A stretch of 5,754 nt of DNA from JBEEJZ01 sp041168905 (GTDB lineage: Bacteria > Pseudomonadota > Gammaproteobacteria > Burkholderiales > Burkholderiaceae_C). The DNA lies in the NCBI GenBank assembly GCA_041168905.1, contig JBEEJZ010000002.1, forward strand, positions 1 to 5,754, in the 5' to 3' direction. Made by a program: the position numbers and the translations under genes. A model generated the notes under the pieces. That model saw only the letters and a list, made by a program, of their open reading frames with translations, did no database searches and had not been told where the DNA came from. Positions within the stretch are counted from its first letter, which is position 1. Every line of letters starts with the position of its first letter. Shown here in pieces: positions 1 through 5,754 of the stretch.

Positions 1-35
1 TTGGCCAATGTCCACGCACATTCAACGCATCAACC
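1..35. other. Short flank downstream of rnr, no gene supported
   Basis: This is the sequence just past the rnr stop codon on the minus strand. No hairpin followed by a T tract is visible, so rnr has no intrinsic terminator inside the window and may be co-transcribed with the next gene. An ATG on the minus strand at 21-19 opens a frame that runs off the window edge after seven codons. It could be the start of a neighbour, but seven codons are not enough to call it. Confidence 0.3.
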
Positions 36-2321
36 TCAATGGCGGGATTTGGGAGTCCGCACTTTTTTAGATGATGTCGCCTTGCCTGCAGATTTCGCCG
101 CCCGATCAGCCTTGGCTGGCCGCTCACGAACCTTGGGTGCCCGGCGAGCCCCCTTACCGGACGGCGAGTGATCTGCAATTTCTGCCGAAGACGACCTCAG
201 GCTGGGCTCGCGCTCCTTGTCCTTAAGGCCGCGCCCCAAAAGCTCAGCACCTTCGCGCATGAGTCGGAAGTCAATCTTGCGTGCGTCCAGATCCACTCGA
301 CTGACCTGAACCTGCACCCGGCTGCCAATGGCGTAACGCACGCCGGTTCTCTCACCACGCAGCTCCTGGCGGAGCTCATCAAAACGGAAGTACTCGCCCC
401 CCAACTCGGTAATGTGAATCAAGCCTTCAACATACATGGCGTCCAACGTTACAAATATGCCAAAGCTGGTCACCGAGCTGACAACGCCGCTGTACTCTTC
501 ACCCAGGTGCTCACGCATGTACTTGCACTTCAGCCAAGCTTCAACATCCCGGCTGGCTTCATCAGCGCGACGCTCATTGGCACTGCAATGCAGACCTGCC
601 GCCTGCCATGCCTGCACCGTAGCGCTGGCTTTCTGGGGTTTTTGAGCAGGATCGCGCACCTTGCCAGAAAGACCTTTTTCCAACCGACGAGCCAGTTTGG
701 CATGTGCCTCACCGGGCGTAGGCAAAGCAGGCAGTTGGTATTTGGTTTTCGCCAATATGGCCTTGATAACGCGATGAACCAGCAAGTCAGGGTAGCGTCG
801 GATGGGACTCGTAAAGTGGGTGTAGGCCTCAAACGCCAGGCCAAAGTGCCCAGAATTGATGGGCGTGTAAATCGCCTGCTGCATGGAGCGCAACAACATG
901 CTGTGGATTTGCTGGGCATCAGGCCGATCCTGGGTGGCTTTGGCTATTGCCTGAAACTCACTCGTGCTGGGCTGGTCGCTGACGGACAAGCCCAAGCCAC
1001 TGGTTTTCAGGAAATTGCGCAACATCTCCAATTTTTCAGGCGTGGGGCCCTCATGTACTCGAAACAAGCCAGGGTGCTTGCTTTGCTGGATAAAGTCAGC
1101 GCTGCAGACGTTGGCAGCCAACATGGCTTCCTCGATCAGTTTATGTGCGTCATTTCGGGTGCGCGGAATGATTTTTTCAATACGGCCGCCTTCGTCGCAA
1201 ACGATTTGCGTCTCGACGGTCTCGAAATCAACAGCCCCTCGCCGCTGGCGCGCCAACAGAAGGGCCCTGTACACGTCGTGCAGATTCAGTAGATCCGGAA
1301 TACGGGTGAGGTGGCGGGCCGCCTCGGGGCCCCGGGTGTTCGTCAGGATCGCCGCCACCTCGTTATAGGTAAAGCGCGCGTGACTGAACATCACCGCCGG
1401 ATAAAACTGATAAGCCGTGACCTCACCATCGGTGTTGACAAACATGTCGCACACCATGCACAAACGCTCAACCTGTGGGTTGAGAGAGCAAAGTCCGTTA
1501 GAGAGCTTCTCCGGCAACATGGGAATCACCCGCCGCGGGAAATAAACACTGGTTGCACGGTCGTAGGCGTCGATGTCAATGGCCGAGCCGGTCTGCACGT
1601 AATGACTGACATCAGCGATAGCGACCAAGAGACGCCAGCCTTTTTGCGCCGATTTTCCACGCCCCAGCGTTGCTGGCTCGCAATAAACCGCGTCATCAAA
1701 ATCGCGTGCATCCTCGCCATCAATAGTGACCAACGGTACGTCTGTCAGATCGATGCGCTCAACCTTATCTGCGGGGCGAACCTGATCGGGCAAACCTCTG
1801 GCCTGCCCCAAACATCCTTCGCTAAAGACATGAGGTACGCCGTACTTGCGAACCGCAATTTCTATTTCCATGCCGGGATCATCGAGCTCTCCCAGCACCT
1901 CACTCACACGGCCAACCGGCTGGCTATACATAGCGGGAGCACCGACAAGCTGCACAACCACCACCTGCCCTGGCAGAGCGCCATCGATGGCATTTTTGGG
2001 AATCAGTACATCCTGACCGTATCGTTTGTCTTCAGGGGCAACGAGCCATACACCTCCTTCTTGTAACAATTGACCAATGATGGGTTGATCCGGTCGCTCC
2101 ACGATCTCAAGCACGCGTCCCTCGGGCCGACCTTTTCTATCACTGCGCACAATTCGTGCATTCACACGGTCCTTGTGCAAAACGGCGCGCATCTCGTTGG
2201 GGGGCAAATACACATCGGCCTCTCCATCATCACGAATCACAAATCCGTGGCCGTCCCGGTGACCTTGAACGGCACCTTCAAATTCTTCCAGCGCAATGCT
2301 GGATGTTGATAAATGTTTGAT
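36..2321 (-). CDS. rnr: Ribonuclease R (RNB-family 3'-5' exoribonuclease)
   Basis: RNase R is a processive, Mg-dependent 3'-to-5' hydrolytic exoribonuclease. It degrades structured RNA, rRNA fragments and trans-translation-tagged messages in the cytoplasm. Numbered from the ATC at 2321 (761 residues), two cold-shock domains cover about 15-140. The RNB catalytic domain covers about 190-524 and contains the metal-binding motif IDGEDARDFDDAV (200-212) and the signature HFTSPIRRYPDLLVH (502-516). An S1 RNA-binding domain covers about 609-690, with a Lys/Arg/Ser-rich tail of about 65 residues. About 25 extra residues appear to lie between RNB and S1. The frame stays open upstream to a TTG at 2429, but that extension is only the antisense of tRNA-Leu. 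No ATG, GTG or TTG occurs in frame between the tRNA and the first cold-shock domain. I choose ATC at 2321 because AGGAG lies 5 nt upstream. The usual N-terminal helix-turn-helix of RNase R is absent. Function is certain; the start is not. Confidence 0.93.
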   Translation of the reverse strand: MKHLSTSSIALEEFEGAVQGHRDGHGFVIRDDGEADVYLPPNEMRAVLHKDRVNARIVRSDRKGRPEGRVLEIVERPDQPIIGQLLQEGGVWLVAPEDKRYGQDVLIPKNAIDGALPGQVVVVQLVGAPAMYSQPVGRVSEVLGELDDPGMEIEIAVRKYGVPHVFSEGCLGQARGLPDQVRPADKVERIDLTDVPLVTIDGEDARDFDDAVYCEPATLGRGKSAQKGWRLLVAIADVSHYVQTGSAIDIDAYDRATSVYFPRRVIPMLPEKLSNGLCSLNPQVERLCMVCDMFVNTDGEVTAYQFYPAVMFSHARFTYNEVAAILTNTRGPEAARHLTRIPDLLNLHDVYRALLLARQRRGAVDFETVETQIVCDEGGRIEKIIPRTRNDAHKLIEEAMLAANVCSADFIQQSKHPGLFRVHEGPTPEKLEMLRNFLKTSGLGLSVSDQPSTSEFQAIAKATQDRPDAQQIHSMLLRSMQQAIYTPINSGHFGLAFEAYTHFTSPIRRYPDLLVHRVIKAILAKTKYQLPALPTPGEAHAKLARRLEKGLSGKVRDPAQKPQKASATVQAWQAAGLHCSANERRADEASRDVEAWLKCKYMREHLGEEYSGVVSSVTSFGIFVTLDAMYVEGLIHITELGGEYFRFDELRQELRGERTGVRYAIGSRVQVQVSRVDLDARKIDFRLMREGAELLGRGLKDKEREPSLRSSSAEIADHSPSGKGARRAPKVRERPAKADRAAKSAGKATSSKKVRTPKSRH

Positions 2322-2326
2322 ACAAT
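2318..2326 (+). promoter_or_regulatory. Probable extended -10 element of the tRNA-Leu promoter
   Basis: TGATACAAT has the form TG-n-TACAAT, an extended -10 hexamer differing from TATAAT at one base. Transcription would begin near 2333, about 11 nt before the mature tRNA 5' end, which fits a short 5' leader removed by RNase P. No good -35 hexamer lies 16-18 bp upstream, as expected when an extended -10 compensates. The element lies on top of the proposed rnr start codon on the other strand. No transcript data are available. Confidence 0.5.
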
Positions 2327-2333
2327 CTCCTCT
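2326..2333 (-). promoter_or_regulatory. Shine-Dalgarno of rnr (decides the start)
   Basis: On the minus strand the sequence reads AGAGGAGA, with an AGGAG core at 2331-2327. It ends 5 nt before an in-frame ATC at 2321-2319. This is the only good ribosome-binding site ahead of the first cold-shock domain. The nearby TTG (2325-2323) and ATT (2326-2324) are out of frame and run into early stops, so they cannot start rnr. Confidence 0.5.
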
Positions 2334-2343
2334 TTCCTGAAAT

Positions 2344-2428
<85 letters not shown>

Positions 2429-2452
2429 ATGATAATGATGGACATAGTCCTT

Positions 2453-2484
2453 AAAAAAGCCGCTGAAACCCAGCGGCTTTTTTT
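2453..2484. terminator. Bidirectional intrinsic terminator (tRNA-Leu and rimO)
   Basis: GCCGCTG (2459-2465) pairs with CAGCGGC (2471-2477) around a 5-nt loop. The stem is flanked by A6 on the left and T7 on the right, so a T tract follows the hairpin on both strands. It ends the tRNA transcript about 25 nt past CCA and the rimO transcript about 40 nt past its stop. A second pair of arms, GACATA (2441-2446) and TATGTC (2484-2489), is also complementary and could extend the structure across a one-sided bulge of about 6 nt. Confidence 0.9.
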
Positions 2485-2525
2485 ATGTCCTCGCGTTTTT
2501 GCAGCCTCATCCCGTGGCGTATCAC

Positions 2526-3911
2526 TCATACCGGTAGCGCGACCAGATCGTGGCCTTGTGTTCCCACTACGCGTGCGCGCGTGAACTCGCCCGTTTTGAG
2601 CGTCTTGCTAATTTTTTCCGGGGGTAGCAGGCGCACCACGCCGTCAATTTCTGGCGCGTCGGCATACGAGCGACCCACGCCACCTTTGCGCCCCATCCCT
2701 GGCGCGGAATCCACCAAGACCTGCATCGTGGCACCGATGCGCTCCTGCAACTTGCCAATAGAGACAGCCTCAGCAACAGCCATGAACCTGGCTCGCCGAG
2801 CCTCGCGCACTTCCGCAGGCAACATGCCTTCCAGTTGATTCGCAGCAGCCCCATCTACGGGGCTGTAGGCAAAGCAACCGGCCCTGTCTATGCGGGCCTC
2901 ACGCACAAAGTCGAGTAGATGCTCAAACTCGGCTTCTGTCTCGCCTGGAAAACCGGCAATAAACGTGCTTCGGATCACCAATTGCGGACAAACGTCGCGC
3001 CATTGCTGTATCCGCTCCAGATTCTTTTCACCACTGGCCGGACGCTTCATTCGCCTCAATACGTCCGGGTGGCTGTGTTGAAGGGGAACATCCAGATAGG
3101 GCAACACCAGGCCGCTGGCCATCAAAGGCAGTATTTCATCAACACTAGGGTAAGGGTAAACGTAGTGCAATCGAACCCAGGCACCAAAAGGCTCCGCCAG
3201 TTCGCCCAGGGTTTGCACCAGCTCCAACATCCGTGTTTTGACGGGCTTCCCGTTCCAAAAACCGGTTCGGTACTTTACGTCGACACCGTAAGCAGAGGTG
3301 TCTTGGCTAATCACAAGCAACTCCCTGACACCCCCCTCAAACAGAGCTTGCGCCTCTTTGAGTACGTCGCCAATTGGGCGAGACACAAGATCTCCACGCA
3401 TGGACGGGATGATGCAAAAAGTACAACGATGGTTACAACCCTCACTTATTTTCAAATAAGCGTAATGACGCGGCGTGAGTTTCACGCCTGCGGCACCAAA
3501 CGTGTTGGGCACCAGGTCTAGAAAAGGGTCGTGCGGCTTGGGCAAATTCAAATGCACCGCATCCATAACCTCTTGTGTGGCGTGAGGCCCCATAACCGCC
3601 AGCACACTGGGGTGCATCTGACGAACCAAATTGGCGCCATCCGTACCACTTTTAGCCCCGAGGCAGCCCGTCACAATCACTCGCCCATTTTCCGCAAGGG
3701 CCTCTCCGATGGTGTCCAAACTCTCTTTGACCGCGTCATCGATAAAACCACAGGTGTTCACAATAACCAGATCAGCACCCTCGAAGGTTTTGGAAGTCTG
3801 GTAGCCCTCTGCGCTGAGCTGGGTGAGTATCAGTTCGGAATCTGTCAGGGCCTTGGGGCATCCAAGCGATACCATACCTATACGCGGGATTTTTTCTACT
3901 TGATCATTCAT
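2526..3911 (-). CDS. rimO: Ribosomal protein S12 methylthiotransferase RimO
   Basis: RimO is a radical-SAM methylthiotransferase. It adds a methylthio group to the conserved aspartate of ribosomal protein S12 (Asp88 in E. coli numbering) using two 4Fe-4S clusters. The 461-residue length is normal. The N-terminal MTTase domain supplies three cluster cysteines: C18 (LGCPK), C54 (NTCGF) and C83 (TGCLG). The radical-SAM domain has the CxxxCxxC motif at C159, C163 and C166 (EGCNHRCTFC). A C-terminal TRAM domain covers about 388-461. GCPKALTDSE and SAYGVD are typical of RimO rather than MiaB. The ATG at 3911 is the natural start because MTTase-domain conservation begins about 10 residues later. The 11 bp before it read ACTAGCCTCTT on the coding strand, with no Shine-Dalgarno, and the recombinase gene begins right beyond. 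Its promoter must therefore lie inside the recombinase 5' end. The protein looks intact. Confidence 0.97.
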   Translation of the reverse strand: MNDQVEKIPRIGMVSLGCPKALTDSELILTQLSAEGYQTSKTFEGADLVIVNTCGFIDDAVKESLDTIGEALAENGRVIVTGCLGAKSGTDGANLVRQMHPSVLAVMGPHATQEVMDAVHLNLPKPHDPFLDLVPNTFGAAGVKLTPRHYAYLKISEGCNHRCTFCIIPSMRGDLVSRPIGDVLKEAQALFEGGVRELLVISQDTSAYGVDVKYRTGFWNGKPVKTRMLELVQTLGELAEPFGAWVRLHYVYPYPSVDEILPLMASGLVLPYLDVPLQHSHPDVLRRMKRPASGEKNLERIQQWRDVCPQLVIRSTFIAGFPGETEAEFEHLLDFVREARIDRAGCFAYSPVDGAAANQLEGMLPAEVREARRARFMAVAEAVSIGKLQERIGATMQVLVDSAPGMGRKGGVGRSYADAPEIDGVVRLLPPEKISKTLKTGEFTRARVVGTQGHDLVALPV

Positions 3912-3922
3912 AAGAGGCTAGT
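3912..3922. promoter_or_regulatory. 11-bp divergent intergenic region, rimO / recombinase
   Basis: The rimO and recombinase start codons face away from each other across only 11 bp. On the plus strand AAGAGG (3912-3917) sits 5 nt before the recombinase GTG and serves as a plausible Shine-Dalgarno. On the minus strand nothing resembles one for rimO. Each gene's promoter must overlap the other's coding start. I see no convincing -35/-10 pair for either direction. Confidence 0.6.
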
Positions 3923-5560
3923 GTGACAGGTCTTGTTTACAGTTACATGCGGTTTAGTGACCCCCGACAAGCGTCGGGGCACAGTAGTGAGCGTCAGGCC
4001 GCATACGCGGCCAAGTGGGCAGCTGAGCACGGGCTGCGCCTGGACGAATCGCTTTCGCTGCGTGATGAGGGACTTTCGGCCTACCACCAGCGGCATATCA
4101 AATCCGGGGCACTAGGGGTATTTTTAGTCGCCGTAGAACAAGGCCGGATACCGCACGGGTCTGTTCTTGTGGTTGAAGGCCTTGATCGCCTATCACGCGC
4201 TGAGCCAATCCAGGCCCAGGCTCAATTAGCTCAGATTGTAAATGCCGGCATAACGGTGGTAACGGCCAGCGACGGGAAGGAATATAGCCGCGAGCGGCTT
4301 AAAGCCAATCCAATGGACTTGGTCTACTCACTTTTGGTGATGATCCGCGCCCATGAAGAAAGTGACACGAAAAGCAAGCGTGTGCTGGCCAGCATTCGAC
4401 GCCAGTGCGAGGGGTGGATGGCTGGAACCTATCGCGGCCTAATCCGCAACGGCAAAGACCCAGTCTGGCTACGTTTGGTCCAGGGCCAATGGGAGCTAAT
4501 CCCAGAACGTGTTGCAGCTGTGCATGAGGGTCTACGACTCTACCTAAATGGATATGGTGCAACCAAAATCATCGAGCGGTTGACCGAGCAAGAGCTATCG
4601 CTTACGGGACGCGGACCTCAAGCGCTTCAGATTTACCGCCTTGTCAATCAAAGGGCCCTGATCGGCGAAAAGGAGCTCACACTTGGCCAGGAGCAATTTC
4701 ACCTCCCCGGCTACTACCCCGCCCTTCTTACTCAAGCCCAATGGCATGTGCTGCAGTTGGCAACCAGTGGACGAGGTCGACGCAAGGCTAAAGGCCCTGT
4801 GCCGCACATTCTTACTGGATTAGGAATCACGGTATGCGGATACTGCGGCCGCGCCATGGTGGGGCAGAATATCGGCACTCGTAACCGAGATTCGCAGGGC
4901 CGTATACAAGATGGCCACAGACGCCTGCACTGTACCAGCACCTCCCATGGTGGCTGTAATGTCAGTGGATCCATTTCGGTTGCCCCTTTTGAACGGGGCC
5001 TGATGGCCTACTGCTCTGACATAGTCAATCTTCAAGCGCTATACGGCGCCGATCGCTCGGCGGGCCCACAGGCAGCCCTTGCAAAGGCTAAGCGCCAACA
5101 GGCGGATGTCAGCACTAAGCTGGAACGTCTGACAGATGCCATGTTGGCCAGTACAGAAGACGGTGTACCGCTTACCTTCGCAAAACGTGCACGGGAACTG
5201 GAGACTGAGTTGCAAAAGCTGGATGCTGTGATTCAAGCAGCGGAGCGGGATCTGGCCGCCACAGCCCGCACCGATATTCAGGGCGCAGACTCTGCCTGGA
5301 AGGAATTGGTTGAAGGCGTAGAAGCCCAGGATTACGACGCCAGATTGCGCACCCGCCAATTAGTGGCCGACACCTTTGAGCGCATCGTCATCTATCACAG
5401 AGGTGTACGACCGACTCCAATTGAAGAAAAGGGACTTGTAGACATGGTGCTCATGGCGAAGGGAGGCACCGCACGTATGTTGCGGATGAATCGAAAAGGC
5501 GAGCTAATCATGGCGGAGAGCTTGTCCGAACCTGAATTCACCGCTACAAGTGTTGTCTAA
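3923..5560 (+). CDS. Large serine recombinase (phage/island-type integrase)
   Basis: This is a site-specific DNA recombinase of the large serine class. Such enzymes cut both strands through a 5'-phosphoserine and join attP to attB, or the reverse with a directionality factor. Of 545 residues, the resolvase domain covers about 5-155. The catalytic stretch is YMRFS with R10, nucleophile S12 and Q16. The second motif is LDRLSR (87-92) with D88, R89 and R92, equivalent to D67, R68 and R71 of gamma-delta resolvase. A recombinase domain follows at about 185-285, then a zinc ribbon with C305, C308, C337 and C345. A charged helical, coiled-coil-like stretch lies at about 384-446. All key residues are present, so it looks active. 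The GTG start is preceded by AAGAGG at 5 nt. The later ATG at codon 9 would remove the first beta strand. GC and codon use resemble the neighbours by eye. No excisionase or cargo gene is visible, so the substrate is unknown. Confidence 0.93.
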   Translation: MTGLVYSYMRFSDPRQASGHSSERQAAYAAKWAAEHGLRLDESLSLRDEGLSAYHQRHIKSGALGVFLVAVEQGRIPHGSVLVVEGLDRLSRAEPIQAQAQLAQIVNAGITVVTASDGKEYSRERLKANPMDLVYSLLVMIRAHEESDTKSKRVLASIRRQCEGWMAGTYRGLIRNGKDPVWLRLVQGQWELIPERVAAVHEGLRLYLNGYGATKIIERLTEQELSLTGRGPQALQIYRLVNQRALIGEKELTLGQEQFHLPGYYPALLTQAQWHVLQLATSGRGRRKAKGPVPHILTGLGITVCGYCGRAMVGQNIGTRNRDSQGRIQDGHRRLHCTSTSHGGCNVSGSISVAPFERGLMAYCSDIVNLQALYGADRSAGPQAALAKAKRQQADVSTKLERLTDAMLASTEDGVPLTFAKRARELETELQKLDAVIQAAERDLAATARTDIQGADSAWKELVEGVEAQDYDARLRTRQLVADTFERIVIYHRGVRPTPIEEKGLVDMVLMAKGGTARMLRMNRKGELIMAESLSEPEFTATSVV

Positions 5561-5582
5561 GAGGACGCCAATTTCAAAGTCG

Positions 5583-5599
5583 GGGTACCGCAAGTACCC
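5583..5599. repeat. Hairpin downstream of the recombinase
   Basis: GGGTAC (5583-5588) and GTACCC (5594-5599) form a perfect 6-bp stem with loop CGCAA, 22 bp after the recombinase stop. It lacks a T tract. It may be a weak or Rho-assisted transcript end, an mRNA 3' stabiliser, or part of a larger folded element. Confidence 0.5.
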
Positions 5600-5676
5600 A
5601 TGACGAAGGTCAGTCAAGCAAAGCGCGACGTTGCCTCTTCGGGTCTCGGGGCAGCGCCCTGAGCAGGGGGCCATTG

Positions 5677-5702
5677 CCAAGTTTTGCCATAGCAAAACGT
5701 GG
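5677..5702. repeat. 26-bp imperfect palindrome
   Basis: The inner arms GTTTTGC (5681-5687) and GCAAAAC (5692-5698) are perfect around CATA. Beyond one A/G mismatch the symmetry continues with CCA (5677-5679) and TGG (5700-5702), giving 10 paired positions per arm. No T tract follows on either strand, so it is not a standard terminator. Dyad symmetry of this size suits a protein-binding site, such as an operator or half of a serine-integrase attachment site, or an RNA hairpin. Confidence 0.5.
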
Positions 5703-5754
5703 GCACAAGGCCCTTACCCTGCACACTGAATCTTTGAAACTCCTAGGATATTGG

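Larger units (their letters stand above)
5572..5739. repeat. 8-bp inverted arms enclosing the tail
   Basis: TTTCAAAG (5572-5579) and CTTTGAAA (5732-5739) are exact reverse complements about 150 bp apart, with the other hairpins nested between them. Exact 8-bp complements in a stretch this size are not rare by chance, so alone this is weak. The nesting is what makes it worth listing. Confidence 0.3.
5561..5754. other. Non-coding tail rich in inverted repeats
   Basis: No convincing gene is present. The stretch holds a 6-bp hairpin (5583-5599), a GC-rich stretch able to fold in alternative ways (GGGC/GCCC at 5649-5652/5656-5659, or CCCT/AGGG at 5657-5660/5665-5668), and a longer imperfect palindrome (5677-5702). 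A pair of 8-bp complementary arms (5572-5579 and 5732-5739) encloses them all. None is followed by a T tract, so none is a clear terminator for the recombinase. By position it could be an attachment region, a structured RNA or decayed sequence. Confidence 0.5.

Noticed and set aside
168..1292. Long plus-strand open frame (374 codons) opposite rnr
   Set aside because: It lies wholly antisense to the conserved RNase R coding sequence, shows no recognisable domain, and its length follows from GC-rich codon structure on the other strand.
1311..2066. Second long plus-strand open frame (251 codons) opposite rnr
   Set aside because: It is antisense to the RNB and cold-shock regions of RNase R, with no domain and no ribosome-binding site of note. 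I treat it as a shadow frame.
2919..3521. Plus-strand open frame (200 codons) opposite rimO
   Set aside because: It is antisense to the radical-SAM domain of RimO and its translation looks like a shadow, without a plausible family.
5504..5695. Minus-strand open frame of 63 codons at the window end
   Set aside because: It overlaps the 3' end of the recombinase gene, spans the inverted repeats, and has no recognisable domain.
5649..5703. Possible intrinsic terminator for the recombinase
   Set aside because: The GC-rich stem and the palindrome form hairpins but neither is followed by a run of T, so a standard intrinsic terminator is not supported.
5600..5729. Small plus-strand frame MTKVSQAKRDVASSGLGAAP ending at CCC TGA, continuing in the +1 frame to 5729
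   Set aside because: CCC-TGA is a sequence prone to +1 slippage and the +1 frame does continue for 23 more codons. But there is no Shine-Dalgarno before the ATG, the region is full of hairpins, and such short frames arise by chance. Conservation of both halves would be needed.

Overview
The window reads as a piece of a betaproteobacterial chromosome, most likely order Burkholderiales and close to Comamonadaceae. This is inferred from the style of the RNase R and RimO proteins, the moderate-to-high GC with matching codon use, and the class II tRNA-Leu with encoded CCA. I could not run a search, so the placement is a judgement.

Layout, left to right. Positions 36-2321 (minus strand) encode ribonuclease R. 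Positions 2344-2428 (plus strand) are tRNA-Leu(CAG), head-to-head with rnr. A strong bidirectional terminator at about 2453-2484 ends both the tRNA transcript and the convergent rimO transcript. Positions 2526-3911 (minus strand) encode RimO, the methylthiotransferase of ribosomal protein S12. Only 11 bp separate its ATG from the divergent GTG start of a 545-residue large serine recombinase (3923-5560, plus strand). The last ~190 bp hold no convincing gene but several inverted repeats.

The left two thirds are housekeeping genes for RNA turnover, decoding and ribosome modification. The right third is accessory DNA: a phage- or island-type integrase sitting directly against the rimO start codon. 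The window stops before it is clear whether this is the edge of a larger integrated element or a solitary recombinase gene.

The points most worth a second look are these. The rnr frame has no ordinary start codon between the tRNA and its first conserved domain, and its leader overlaps the tRNA promoter and probably the tRNA itself. The recombinase abuts rimO, which has lost or never had a Shine-Dalgarno. A 7-bp direct repeat (TAAGAGG) brackets the recombinase gene. The 3' tail has a nested arrangement of inverted repeats that could be an attachment site or a structured RNA. I see no CRISPR array, no classical IS element, no rRNA and no obvious multi-gene defence system.
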